Of a stretch of DNA of 64,000 nt, positions 35,305 to 43,740 are shown piece by piece. The stretch covers positions 30,538-94,537 of the forward strand of contig JAGRKS010000041.1 of assembly GCA_020442185.1 (NCBI GenBank), in the 5' to 3' direction. A model generated the notes under the pieces. It searched no databases. It saw only the letters and a program-made list of their open reading frames with translations, and was not told the origin of the DNA. The stretch comes from Hyphomicrobiaceae bacterium. GTDB lineage: Bacteria > Pseudomonadota > Alphaproteobacteria > Rhizobiales > Hyphomicrobiaceae. A program made the translations under genes and the position numbers. Positions within the stretch are counted from its first letter, which is position 1, and each line of letters starts with the position of its first letter.

Positions 35305-36243
35305 TCAGCGTTCGTTGCCCCGCGAAGATTGAACGATGCAATCGGGGAAATGCTTCCTCACCTCGGTGCGCAACAGGTCCGCCAGTATCTTGTAGCTCGC
35401 CTGCATCGGACTCGATCGGCGCCAGATCAGCGCGACACTGCGATGCAAGGAGCGATCGGCTAGTCCAATCGTGCGAATGTTCGGGTCCTTGCTGGCCACG
35501 GCCCTGACGTAGAGGCCGGGCAGAAACGTAACGCCCATGCCCATGGCGACCATCTCCCGTAACGTATCGAGGCTGGTGCCCTCGTAATCGGAACGCAGAT
35601 CGGCGCCGAAGTCCTCACAAATGGACGCCACCGCGTCGTGAAGCTGATGGCCCGGCCCGAGAGCCAGTATTTGCTCGCCAGCCAGATCGGCGCGGCGAAC
35701 CTCGGTCGCGGCGGCAAGGGGGTGTTCGGCTGAAACCGCAAGCGCCAGCGGCTCACGGAACAGTGGCTCCGCGCTGAGGCTGGCGGAACTGATCGGCAGA
35801 AGCGAAATGATCAGATCGAAGCTGCCGTCCTCGATGGCCCTCGGCAGGTTGCCGGGAAGCTCCTCGCGCACGTAGAGCTTCAGGTCGGGAAATTGTTCGC
35901 GCAACGCAGGTATGACCGACGGCAGCAGATAAGGCCCGATCGTCGGCGGTAAACCGAGGCGGACGACGCCGGTCAGCTCCGTCCCCCCGCTGTTCGCCAA
36001 CGCCTGGATCTCGGCTGCATCGGCCAGCATACGGCGGGCAATCTCGACCACCTGCCGGCCGACCGGCGTGATGGCGACGTGCGATCTCGAACGCTCCACA
36101 AGTTGCACCCCCAACCTCTCCTCCAGCGCTTTGAGTTGTTCGCTGAGCGTCGGCTGCGTCGTGTTGGTTCGTTCCGCCGCTCGCCGGAAGTGGAGCGTCT
36201 CCGACAAGGCCACGAGATATTGCAGCTGTCTCAGGTTCGGCAT
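35305..36243 (-). CDS. OxyR-like LysR regulator lacking the peroxidatic Cys
   Basis: 312 residues, closely OxyR-like through its length (MPNLRQLQYLVALSETLHF; LREMVAMGMGVTFLPGLYV). In E. coli OxyR the redox loop reads GHCLRDQAMGFC; here it is GHQLHDAVASIC, so Cys199 is Gln and only Cys208 remains. Disulfide sensing of H2O2 is therefore unlikely. It is divergent from the Dps-like/NhaA/carbonic-anhydrase group, where dps would be a classic OxyR target. It may sense another ligand. Confidence 0.82.
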   Translation of the reverse strand: MPNLRQLQYLVALSETLHFRRAAERTNTTQPTLSEQLKALEERLGVQLVERSRSHVAITPVGRQVVEIARRMLADAAEIQALANSGGTELTGVVRLGLPPTIGPYLLPSVIPALREQFPDLKLYVREELPGNLPRAIEDGSFDLIISLLPISSASLSAEPLFREPLALAVSAEHPLAAATEVRRADLAGEQILALGPGHQLHDAVASICEDFGADLRSDYEGTSLDTLREMVAMGMGVTFLPGLYVRAVASKDPNIRTIGLADRSLHRSVALIWRRSSPMQASYKILADLLRTEVRKHFPDCIVQSSRGNER

Positions 36244-36440
36244 GTCGGATCCACTTCAATAGCTCAGCGGACAGATTGGGCTTCGACCATCGGGTTTGAA
36301 GGTCTCCCCGCATTGCATCCGGGACATGATCGGAATTCCCGATCAGAACTTCGCCCGCTTCCAATTGGCGATTTGGTCGGCGGGTTACAACCTGTTGAGC
36401 ATGGCATCCCCGCCCCCACACGAAGCGAAGGAAGAACACG

Positions 36441-36602
36441 ATGACCCTCCAACGGAAATCAGCCCCGCCGTCCGGTTCGGACTGGCCGCAGAGGCCTGTG
36501 ATGGCCGACGAAGCGCCGATCTACGCCTCGGTGCACGGCCACGCGCAAGCCTGGATTGCCAAGCCGAAGCCGGTGACCGCCGCGACGCTGCCGACCCGAT
36601 AA
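36441..36602 (+). CDS. small hypothetical protein (53 aa)
   Basis: ATG at 36441 preceded by GAAGGAAG at good spacing; 53 codons to a TAA. The product is Pro/Ala-rich with no motif (MTLQRKSAPPSGSDWPQRPV at the start). It is followed 50 bp later by the 94-residue gene. Plausible but unverified. Confidence 0.4.
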   Translation: MTLQRKSAPPSGSDWPQRPVMADEAPIYASVHGHAQAWIAKPKPVTAATLPTR

Positions 36603-36652
36603 CCGCCGACCAGCTCGCTGGTCTCGTAAAATCCACCTCGAAAGGAAACCCG

Positions 36653-36937
36653 ATGTTCGACATTTCGCGCCTGACCGACTTCTTCAGCGGCATTGCAGAA
36701 CACACCCAGAACTTGGCACCCGACAGCGTGATGCAGAAGGTTTCCGAATTGGGGATCGACCCGACAATGCTGCAATCTATCGGCTTCGAGGACCTCCTCG
36801 CGCAGCTGTCCGAACTTGGCATCGACCCCGCCGCGATGGATGCCCAGCAGCTCGGCGACATCGCAAGCCGCCTCGGCGAAGGTACCCCCGTCGCCGAACT
36901 CATTCAGCAACTGACCGGTGGCGAGGGGACGACATGA
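36653..36937 (+). CDS. small repeat-containing protein (94 aa)
   Basis: ATG at 36653 after AAAGGAAA. The acidic helical protein contains SELGIDP twice (about residues 30-36 and 53-59) with similar flanks, a short internal duplication. No signal, Cys or known domain. It is 56 bp before the Dps-like gene on the same strand, suggesting a stress operon. Confidence 0.55.
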   Translation: MFDISRLTDFFSGIAEHTQNLAPDSVMQKVSELGIDPTMLQSIGFEDLLAQLSELGIDPAAMDAQQLGDIASRLGEGTPVAELIQQLTGGEGTT

Positions 36938-36993
36938 CCACGCGCCTCGCACTTTCAATCCCCCGAACGCACTGTCAGCCAGGAGGAACAGCG

Positions 36994-37533
36994 ATGAACA
37001 TGCATCAAACGAACGTTGCAACGCTCGATGTGCACAAACGAGAGCCACTTGGCCGTCGAGGCTCGACACATCCCACACGTGCAATCGTCGACGCTCTTTC
37101 CGGCGTGTTCGCAGACACATTGGACGTTGCACAGTTCTCGCGACACGCGCGCTGGAACCTGACCGGGCCGCGCACGGCCATACTCGGCAACGTGTTCTCA
37201 GGCATCTCTCGCGATCTCGACAAGCGTGCCCATCTTCTGGCCTCGAGGATCGCCGCACTCGGCGGCACGGTCCACGGCACGGTCGATGCAATTGCTGACA
37301 ACTCTCAGATCGATCCACTCGAGCGCCAGCCGCGAGATGAGGCCGAATGGATCCTGGCCGCAAGCTATCGCCTGCGTCTGCTTTCCGCGTCCTACCACGA
37401 CGCCATCCGCGACTGTGAGCGGCTCGGGGACACTGTCACCGTCCACCAGTTGAACGACGGCGCGGCGATCGTGGAAGAGCAGTTGTGTGTCGTCGATCGC
37501 CATACCTCACCCAACGAATGCAACAGCGCATAG
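36994..37533 (+). CDS. Dps-like ferritin-fold protein with the ferroxidase ligands replaced
   Basis: 179 residues from the ATG at 36994 (AGGAGGA upstream). The Dps helix-turn signature is clear (FSRHARWNLTGP; ASRIAALGG). Aligned ungapped with E. coli Dps from the WN pair onward, ligands H63, D67, D78 and E82 are Gly, Ser, His and Ser; H51 is Arg. Iron oxidation at the usual intersubunit site is therefore not expected. A basic N-terminal extension might bind DNA. First larger gene of the group running to nhaA and carbonic anhydrase. Confidence 0.8.
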   Translation: MNMHQTNVATLDVHKREPLGRRGSTHPTRAIVDALSGVFADTLDVAQFSRHARWNLTGPRTAILGNVFSGISRDLDKRAHLLASRIAALGGTVHGTVDAIADNSQIDPLERQPRDEAEWILAASYRLRLLSASYHDAIRDCERLGDTVTVHQLNDGAAIVEEQLCVVDRHTSPNECNSA

Positions 37534-37645
37534 TGTTCATCCCCTGCTGTCCGCACACGCAATTGACACGCGGCGGCGCTCGCCATTGCCCGACGGCAAC
37601 CGTGCCGACGGGCATTTTCATGATAGCCAAACGAGGTGTGATGCC

Positions 37646-38860
37646 ATGACCACGAGCGGGACCCGCGGCGCTCCCCTATCAAGCGATGCCGCCGCCGGCA
37701 TCCTGCTGATCGCGGCAGCTGTCCTGGCTTTGGCGTTCTCCAATACCTCGCTGTACGTGATCTACACGGGGTTACTCAACACCAAGGTCTCACTCGTGAT
37801 CGGTGCGTTCAGCATCGACAAGCCACTGCTGCTGTGGATCAATGACGGCTTGATGGCTGTCTTCTTCCTGCTGGTCGGCCTGGAACTGAAGCGCGAGTTC
37901 ATCGAAGGCGAACTCTCAGATCGCCGTCGCGCCGCGCTGCCGCTCGTTGCCGCGCTCGGCGGACTGGCGATGCCGGCCGCGATCTATCTTCTCGTCAATT
38001 ACGATGACGCCGACGCCCTGCGGGGTTGGGCCATTCCCGCAGCCACCGACATCGCGTTCGCGTTGGGCATACTCGCGCTGCTCGGTTCGCGTGTTCCCGT
38101 CGCGCTAAAGGTCTTTCTGCTCGCGGTTGCGATCATCGACGACCTCGCGGCCATCGTCATCATCGCAGTGTTCTACACGGACGCGATTTCAGCGACATCT
38201 CTCGCAATCGCGGGCGCCGGGACCGCCGCACTGTTGGCCATGAACCGGCTGGGCGTTCGCAGGATCGCGCCATTTGTCCTGGTCGGCATCGTCGTTTGGG
38301 CTTTTCTGCTGAAGTCCGGCGTGCACGCGACTCTCGCCGGCGTTGTCACTGCGCTATTCGTGCCGCATTCAAAGCGCCAGGTTGCGGACCGAGAAACCGT
38401 CCTCCTTGCTGCAGAACACAACCTGAAGCCCTGGGTCCTCTTCTTCATCATGCCCGTATTCGCCTTCGCCAATGCCGGAGTGTCGTTCGCGGATATTTCC
38501 GCAACCGACGTGTTCGGACCCATTACGATCGGCATCGCGCTCGGCCTTTTCCTGGGCAAGCCAATCGGCATCATGGGAGCCGTGTGGCTAGCCGTGCGCG
38601 CAGGACTTGCGAAACTGCCGGAGGGCATCACGTGGCAGCACATATTCGGTGTCGCGCTCCTGGCGGGTGTCGGCTTTACCATGAGCCTCTTTATCGGCAG
38701 TCTCGCCTTCGCCGGGGCACAGGACGGCGCAAGCGTCCGCATCGGTGTCTTGACCGGCTCCGTGCTCTCGGGACTATGCGGCTACCTTGTGCTACGACGT
38801 GCGCTGAATCATACCGCGTCCAACCGGCACGTCGTTCAACAGGTACAACAACCAGCGTGA
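37646..38860 (+). CDS. nhaA: NhaA Na+/H+ antiporter
   Basis: 404 residues from the ATG at 37646. The ion-binding Asp pair lies in AIIDDLAAIVII (about residues 160-171); GLELKREFIEGEL and ATDIAFALGILALLG are family hallmarks. About twelve helices in the inner membrane. It lies 112 bp after the Dps-like gene and 13 bp before the carbonic anhydrase, so it is probably cotranscribed with the latter for pH homeostasis. Confidence 0.95.
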   Translation: MTTSGTRGAPLSSDAAAGILLIAAAVLALAFSNTSLYVIYTGLLNTKVSLVIGAFSIDKPLLLWINDGLMAVFFLLVGLELKREFIEGELSDRRRAALPLVAALGGLAMPAAIYLLVNYDDADALRGWAIPAATDIAFALGILALLGSRVPVALKVFLLAVAIIDDLAAIVIIAVFYTDAISATSLAIAGAGTAALLAMNRLGVRRIAPFVLVGIVVWAFLLKSGVHATLAGVVTALFVPHSKRQVADRETVLLAAEHNLKPWVLFFIMPVFAFANAGVSFADISATDVFGPITIGIALGLFLGKPIGIMGAVWLAVRAGLAKLPEGITWQHIFGVALLAGVGFTMSLFIGSLAFAGAQDGASVRIGVLTGSVLSGLCGYLVLRRALNHTASNRHVVQQVQQPA

Positions 38861-38873
38861 AAGGGGGCAAGGC

Positions 38874-39509
38874 ATGTGTGCACCATCACATCTGAAGACC
38901 GGCTATGAAGCCTTCAGGCGCCAGCGCTACGCCATCGAGGCGGAACGCTACCGCGAGCTGGGCGAAGGCCAATCGCCGCGTACGATGATCATTGGCTGCG
39001 CGGACAGCCGTGTCGACCCGGCGACAATATTCGCAGCAAAGCCGGGGGAGCTCTTCGTCGTCCGCAATGTGGCCGCCATCGTGCCGCCCCATGAAGAGGA
39101 TGATGCTCATCACGGCACATCCGCGGCCGTCGAATTCGCCGTGACGGGGCTCAAGGTCGATACCATCGTGGTGATGGGACATGGCCAGTGCGGCGGAATC
39201 GCAGCCTCTCTTGCCGCGGCGGAGCAACGTCCGATCGGCCGCTTCATCGCGCCGTGGGTGCGGCTGCTGGACGAGGTCCGCGACGAACTGCTTTCGCGCG
39301 GCGACACCACCTCACTTGCTGAGCGCCAAAGGGCGCTCGAACTCATGTCCGTTCGGCGATCTCTCGAGAACCTACTGACTTTTCCGTTCGTGGCTGAAGC
39401 AGCGGCCAACGGGAAACTGGCGCTTCATGGCGCATGGTTCTCGATCGCGGAGGGACAGCTTCACTGGCTGGATGGAGATCGCAGGACGTTCAGTCCTCTC
39501 ACAGTCTGA
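38874..39509 (+). CDS. beta-class carbonic anhydrase
   Basis: 211 residues. Zn ligands are in CADSRVDP (Cys and Asp, about residues 42-49) and HGQCGG (His and Cys, about 102-107); VVRNVAAIVPP is the conserved intervening segment. It hydrates CO2 in the cytoplasm. Coupling to NhaA (13 bp gap) fits acid production during sulfur oxidation and supply of bicarbonate for CO2 fixation. Confidence 0.94.
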   Translation: MCAPSHLKTGYEAFRRQRYAIEAERYRELGEGQSPRTMIIGCADSRVDPATIFAAKPGELFVVRNVAAIVPPHEEDDAHHGTSAAVEFAVTGLKVDTIVVMGHGQCGGIAASLAAAEQRPIGRFIAPWVRLLDEVRDELLSRGDTTSLAERQRALELMSVRRSLENLLTFPFVAEAAANGKLALHGAWFSIAEGQLHWLDGDRRTFSPLTV

Positions 39510-39599
39510 CCGATACGAGCATTCCCGATGCCGCTGGAATATCGCGTCAGCCTCATTGCGGCACCGGCGGCGGAGGCGATGGCGGGGGCCCGACACATG

Positions 39600-39628
39600 G
39601 GCGAAACCGCGCACGTTTCAGTTTCGCC
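39600..39628. terminator. hairpin between convergent genes
   Basis: GGCGAAAC pairs perfectly with GTTTCGCC around a 13-base loop, between the carbonic-anhydrase and phosphoesterase stops. Could act as a bidirectional terminator; the T-tract is short. Confidence 0.45.
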
Positions 39629-39629
39629 T

Positions 39630-40337
39630 TCAGCCGATGCAGTGCACCTTGAACACCGGCCGATTGCGCTCGGCGTCATTCGTCACCCCCTTGCGCAAAT
39701 CCCTCGCGACACATGTCAACGTGCTCGCATCCACCGACCCCAGGGCTGTTTCGAACGTCCGGTGGACATGCCCGCAGAAAATCCCGCGCACATTTGGGTG
39801 CCGGGCGAATTCGGCAGCGAGTTGCTCCGCATTCGACCAGGATTCGTATTGAAATGGATCGGGGGCAACGGGAACCGGGAACGGCGGATGGTGCAGGAAC
39901 AGCGCGATTGGGCGTGAGGCGTCGGCGCGCAACAGGGCCGCGATTTCCGCCATCCGTTGCTCGCAAACGCGGCCCTTGTTGCTGTCCACGCTCGCGGTAT
40001 CGGCGAAGATCAACCGCGTGTCGAACGCCTCGACCGCGTATTGCACATACGCCATGTCCTTTTGGATATATCGGCCATCGGCAAAGGCGTCGATGAGTTC
40101 GTGGCGGTTGTCACGGTTGCCCGGGATGACGAAATACGGGGCGGTGAGAGTGTCGAGGACAGCGCGCGCCGTCGCATATTCCTCAGCGAGGCCGTCATGG
40201 GCTACATCGCCAGTATGGACGACCACGTCGGGCTTGGGATCGAGGGCGTTGATGCGATCGATGCACACTTCGAGATCGGCGACACGGGCCGGATTGTTAC
40301 GTGAAATGTGGGTGTCGGAAATCTGTACGATACGCAT
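39630..40337 (-). CDS. calcineurin-type metallophosphoesterase (CpdA-like)
   Basis: 235 residues from the ATG at 40335-40337. The metal-site motifs are intact: DTH (QISDTHIS, about 7-11), GDVAHDG, GNRDNR, FLHHPP and GHVHRTF. The arrangement is that of the CpdA/class III cyclic-nucleotide phosphodiesterase group, but the phosphodiester substrate cannot be told from sequence. Confidence 0.85.
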   Translation of the reverse strand: MRIVQISDTHISRNNPARVADLEVCIDRINALDPKPDVVVHTGDVAHDGLAEEYATARAVLDTLTAPYFVIPGNRDNRHELIDAFADGRYIQKDMAYVQYAVEAFDTRLIFADTASVDSNKGRVCEQRMAEIAALLRADASRPIALFLHHPPFPVPVAPDPFQYESWSNAEQLAAEFARHPNVRGIFCGHVHRTFETALGSVDASTLTCVARDLRKGVTNDAERNRPVFKVHCIG

Positions 40338-40669
40338 CGCGCTCCCCTCAATCTGCGATCCAAATGTGTCACGACGGGCATCACGGTCGAGGCCCGGACG
40401 CTCGACAAGCCCGCCTATTGAAGCCGGGTGTGCAGCCACGATAAGGGCACAGGATTTCACCCTCGACGGGACTGTCCGCCACGAACCACTTCGAGTGGCC
40501 GCTGAGCTCGGCTTCTGCTAGATGTCGCAAGCGCATATCGAAAGTGCGAGACAGGCAAACGACTCGAAGTTTTCTTGGCGACTGCGCCATGCCCACCCCG
40601 CATCGCGGCAGGAACACGCGACCTGAAAACGCACGTCATCCATTCAACCCTTGTGAATAAAATCTCGCC
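40338..40669. other. spacer between phosphoesterase and MazG-type genes
   Basis: Divergent promoter region. No gene, repeat or site that I can support. Confidence 0.35.
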
Positions 40670-41035
40670 ATGACCGAAGAACGACCATCACTCGCCGACA
40701 TAACACAGCGCCTTCTCGAATTCCGGGACGCGCGGGACTGGCGGCAATTCCACTCGCTCAAGGATCTCATCCTGTCTCTCAACCTCGAAGCCTCCGAGCT
40801 TCTTGAACTCGCGCAGTGGCAGGGCGAGGAAAAATTCGAAGCCAACTCCCAGAATGAGGACGTGCGTCGAAGGATCGAGGAAGAATGCGCCGACGTATTG
40901 CTCTACCTGCTGCTGATTGCGGAGCGCGTCGGCATCGATCTCCAGGTTGCAGCGGCTCGCAAGATCGCGATCAACGACGAGAAATATCCCGTCGCCAAGG
41001 CGCGCGGCACCGCCACCAAATACAAGAACCTCTGA
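40670..41035 (+). CDS. MazG-type nucleotide pyrophosphohydrolase
   Basis: 121 residues, one all-alpha MazG domain. The metal-binding EASELLEL (ExxE, about residues 41-48) and EECADVLLYLL (EExxD, about 70-80) motifs are present. Such small enzymes remove non-canonical NTPs. It converges on sat with 34 bp between. Confidence 0.88.
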   Translation: MTEERPSLADITQRLLEFRDARDWRQFHSLKDLILSLNLEASELLELAQWQGEEKFEANSQNEDVRRRIEEECADVLLYLLLIAERVGIDLQVAAARKIAINDEKYPVAKARGTATKYKNL

Positions 41036-41069
41036 ACGACTTGTGCCTTCGGACACCGCCCTGCGCCAC

Positions 41070-42263
41070 TCACGGTCTTTCGCGATAGTGATCGATCAGG
41101 ATCTGCGCCACTTCGGGCCGGCTGAACTCCGTCGGAGGCGCTATTCCGTTGCCCAGCATTTCGCGCACCGCCGTACCGGACAACATGACGAAATCTTCCT
41201 TCGTGTGATCCGGCGCCTCGCTGATCATCACGACCTTGTTCAGCTTCTTTGAGTACGCGGTATGGTCCGCATTGAAGATTTCGATTGCAAGCGATCCCGG
41301 GGGGATCGTCTTGAAGATGTCCTGAGCCTCGAATGGATCGTAGTAATCGCCGACGCCCGCATGATCGCGTCCGATTATGAGGTGCGTTGCCCCCATGTTC
41401 TGGCGGAAGATGGCGTGGAGCAGCGCCTCGCGCGGCCCCGCGTAGAGCATGTCGAAGCCGTAACCTGTGATCAGGGTCGATCCGGGCGGGAAATAGAGTT
41501 CCACCATCTTGCGGATTGCAGCGTCCCGCACCGGCGCCGGGATATCGCCAGGCTTCAGCTTGCCAAGCAGCATGTGGATGACGAGGCCATCCGCGTTCAA
41601 GCGATCCATCGCCATGCGGCACAGTTCTTCGTGTGCGCGATGCATCGGATTGCGTGTCTGAAATGCGACGACCCGACTCCAGCCACGCCGCGAAATTTCT
41701 TCGCGGATCGCCATCGCCGTTCGAAACGTCTCCGGAAAATCTGTTTCGAAATAGCTGTAGTTCAGCACCTGCAGCGGCCCGGAAATCGCAACGCTACCTT
41801 GCGCCAGGAACTCAGCCACTCCCGGGTGCTTGCGATCCGTCGTACCGTAGACGTCGGCTGTCAGCCGCTCGATCTCCTCCGGCGAGAAGACCTCGACGTC
41901 GTCGACGGTCTGGATCGCGAGGATCGGATTTCCAGCAACGTTCGGATCCCGCAACGCGATACGATCGCCCTTCTTGATCCCGCCAGCATCGGCAACCAGG
42001 TTGAGCACCGGCGTCGGCCAGAACAACCCGCCCGTGGTGCGCATCGATCGGCCGACCGACATCGCGTCCGCCTTGGTCATGAAGCCCTGCAGCGGCGTGA
42101 AATACCCGCCCGCCAGCATCACCGCGTTGCTCGCAGAAGCCGACGTCACCACGATCGCGGGCAATGACGATGCTTCTTCGATAAGCGACGCGCGCTTGTC
42201 CGCGTCCTCGACAATCAACGGTGTCAGTTGCGATGCGCCATGCGGCTGTATCAAGGTTCCCAA
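41070..42263 (-). CDS. sat: ATP sulfurylase, dissimilatory (Sat) type
   Basis: 397 residues, the homo-oligomeric Sat type, not CysDN. QTRNPMHRAHEEL (about residues 199-211) is the substrate-binding QxRNPxHxxHE motif, and GRDHAGVGDYYD carries the second. In sulfur oxidisers it runs APS + PPi to ATP + sulfate, giving substrate-level ATP after AprBA makes APS. aprMBA lies 1.5 kb away on the other strand. Cytoplasmic. Confidence 0.95.
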   Translation of the reverse strand: MGTLIQPHGASQLTPLIVEDADKRASLIEEASSLPAIVVTSASASNAVMLAGGYFTPLQGFMTKADAMSVGRSMRTTGGLFWPTPVLNLVADAGGIKKGDRIALRDPNVAGNPILAIQTVDDVEVFSPEEIERLTADVYGTTDRKHPGVAEFLAQGSVAISGPLQVLNYSYFETDFPETFRTAMAIREEISRRGWSRVVAFQTRNPMHRAHEELCRMAMDRLNADGLVIHMLLGKLKPGDIPAPVRDAAIRKMVELYFPPGSTLITGYGFDMLYAGPREALLHAIFRQNMGATHLIIGRDHAGVGDYYDPFEAQDIFKTIPPGSLAIEIFNADHTAYSKKLNKVVMISEAPDHTKEDFVMLSGTAVREMLGNGIAPPTEFSRPEVAQILIDHYRERP

Positions 42264-42650
42264 CGTCTCACTCCAGTGGCTCTATTCAGCGAACGATGCT
42301 TCTCGACGAAGTCGAAGCCGCAATTGTCATGCGGTTCGGCAACGGGTAAAGGTGCGGCCTGCCGCCGTCGCGAGCACGTGCGCAGCGGGTCGCCATTTCA
42401 TGGATCTCGGCACATCCTGAAACAGATGGTTGCCCCTCAGATTGATCGGGTGACGACTTCGGATTCAGCGCACGGCTGAATAATCGCCCCGTCCCCACAT
42501 TTCCGCTTCGCAGGTCTTCGGCAAAACAACTCGACCCATAGATTGGCCCCAGTCGATTGCAATTTCCCAACTCAGTCACGCCCGCCAGCTCTGCTTCGGC
42601 GAGTGCGCGCGCATTGGGACGAAACCCAACGCCCTGCCGCACCCCCCGGT
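42264..42650. other. spacer between sat and the PAPS-reductase-like gene
   Basis: 387 bp without a supported gene. Includes the sat promoter. Open frames here are short and lack ribosome sites. Confidence 0.4.
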
Positions 42651-43286
42651 TCAGAACTGGTAGAGCGGATACGTGACGCCGTCGTTGCGCCCCTCGTAAT
42701 CGAACGACCGCGCCGCCAGCTTGTGCCACGGAAGCTTGTTTGCCTGCATGAACTTCGCGACATCGTCCTTCGTCCAACCGTAGAGCGGATGAACCTTCGT
42801 CAATCGCCCCTCGATATCGACGCGAGTCCGTACGGTGCTCGGCTCCGAGCCGAAGTGATAGACCGCGCTGATCCAACACGAATATGGGGCGAGAGCGTCG
42901 TTCAGGTGCAGAAGCTGATGTGAACTGCCCGGCATATCGCGATAGTGCACCCACATGTTTTCGCAATGGTCGATGTCACCGGGCCGGACTTTGGTTTCGT
43001 GCCCTTCATTGAGTGTGTAGTTGCGCAATCCGAGAAGATCGATGATCTTTGCGCGATACTCGACGCTTTCTTCGAATGCCGGTGGCCGGTGACAGAAAAT
43101 GACCGGAGTATCGCGATCGATATCCGAGATCATTTTCAAAACGACAATGCTGGGAGCCCGCAAAGAAGCGGTGACGACAGTTTTCCCAGGAAATCGTTCC
43201 TTGATCAAATGCCGCAAAAGCTCCTGCGCATCGACACCAGCGCCGATGGATTGGATATCCTGCAAATACGTCAATTGCGCCTCCAT
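42651..43286 (-). CDS. PAPS/APS-reductase-fold protein lacking the C-terminal catalytic Cys
   Basis: 211 residues, about 30 shorter than CysH. The adenylyl-binding fold is recognisable: TPVIFCHRPPAFEESVEYR corresponds to TPVIFxDTGxLFxET, and VHPLYGWTKDDVAKFM is the conserved helix. The C-terminal ECGxH motif is missing; the chain ends GVTYPLYQF. The Cys pairs of [4Fe-4S] APS reductases are not visible either, although HCENMW and APYSCW hold single Cys. It may bind an adenylyl sulfate without reducing it. Next to sat, a role in APS/PAPS turnover is inference. Confidence 0.72.
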   Translation of the reverse strand: MEAQLTYLQDIQSIGAGVDAQELLRHLIKERFPGKTVVTASLRAPSIVVLKMISDIDRDTPVIFCHRPPAFEESVEYRAKIIDLLGLRNYTLNEGHETKVRPGDIDHCENMWVHYRDMPGSSHQLLHLNDALAPYSCWISAVYHFGSEPSTVRTRVDIEGRLTKVHPLYGWTKDDVAKFMQANKLPWHKLAARSFDYEGRNDGVTYPLYQF

Positions 43287-43740
43287 TTATCAGCGACGAC
43301 AGCCTGCAAGGTATTCCCTATCCTCCTATCAGTTCCCTCTATGAAACTCCCGCTCGACAAGAATGAAATTATCGATATAAACTCTCGCATGCACAGATGC
43401 TGATGCTAGCATACGGGTCTTCCGACATGAAGCACATTATGCCGCTCGACACTTTCGATGCTCTCGTATCGTCCAAGCCAGCCGCGTGGCCGCCGCAAGT
43501 CCACGCAACGTCCATTTCGCAACTGCGAAGACGGATTCCGCTTTTGGTTCGCACCTGCCAAAGCGTACTGTCGCCGGACGATCTTGGCATTCGACTTTCG
43601 CGCTCAATTCGCGAACAGTAACGTGTTCGGCGAGGAGCTTTGGTGTGATCTGGGGCCGAAAGCAGAGTTTGGTGAGACGTTAGCTCTCCGGTCGGTCCAT
43701 CGTCGTTGGTCCTGTTGCTTTGAAAGACGGGGCCGCATTC
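43287..43740. other. divergent promoter region before aprM
   Basis: 454 bp between the PAPS-reductase-like gene and aprM. No gene supported. An inverted repeat TTCGCG-N7-CGCGAA lies at 43597-43615, about 125 bp before aprM. Confidence 0.4.

Noticed and set aside
39528-39917. 129-residue plus-strand frame after carbonic anhydrase
   Set aside because: Overlaps the 3' part of the phosphoesterase gene on the other strand and passes through the hairpin at 39600-39628.
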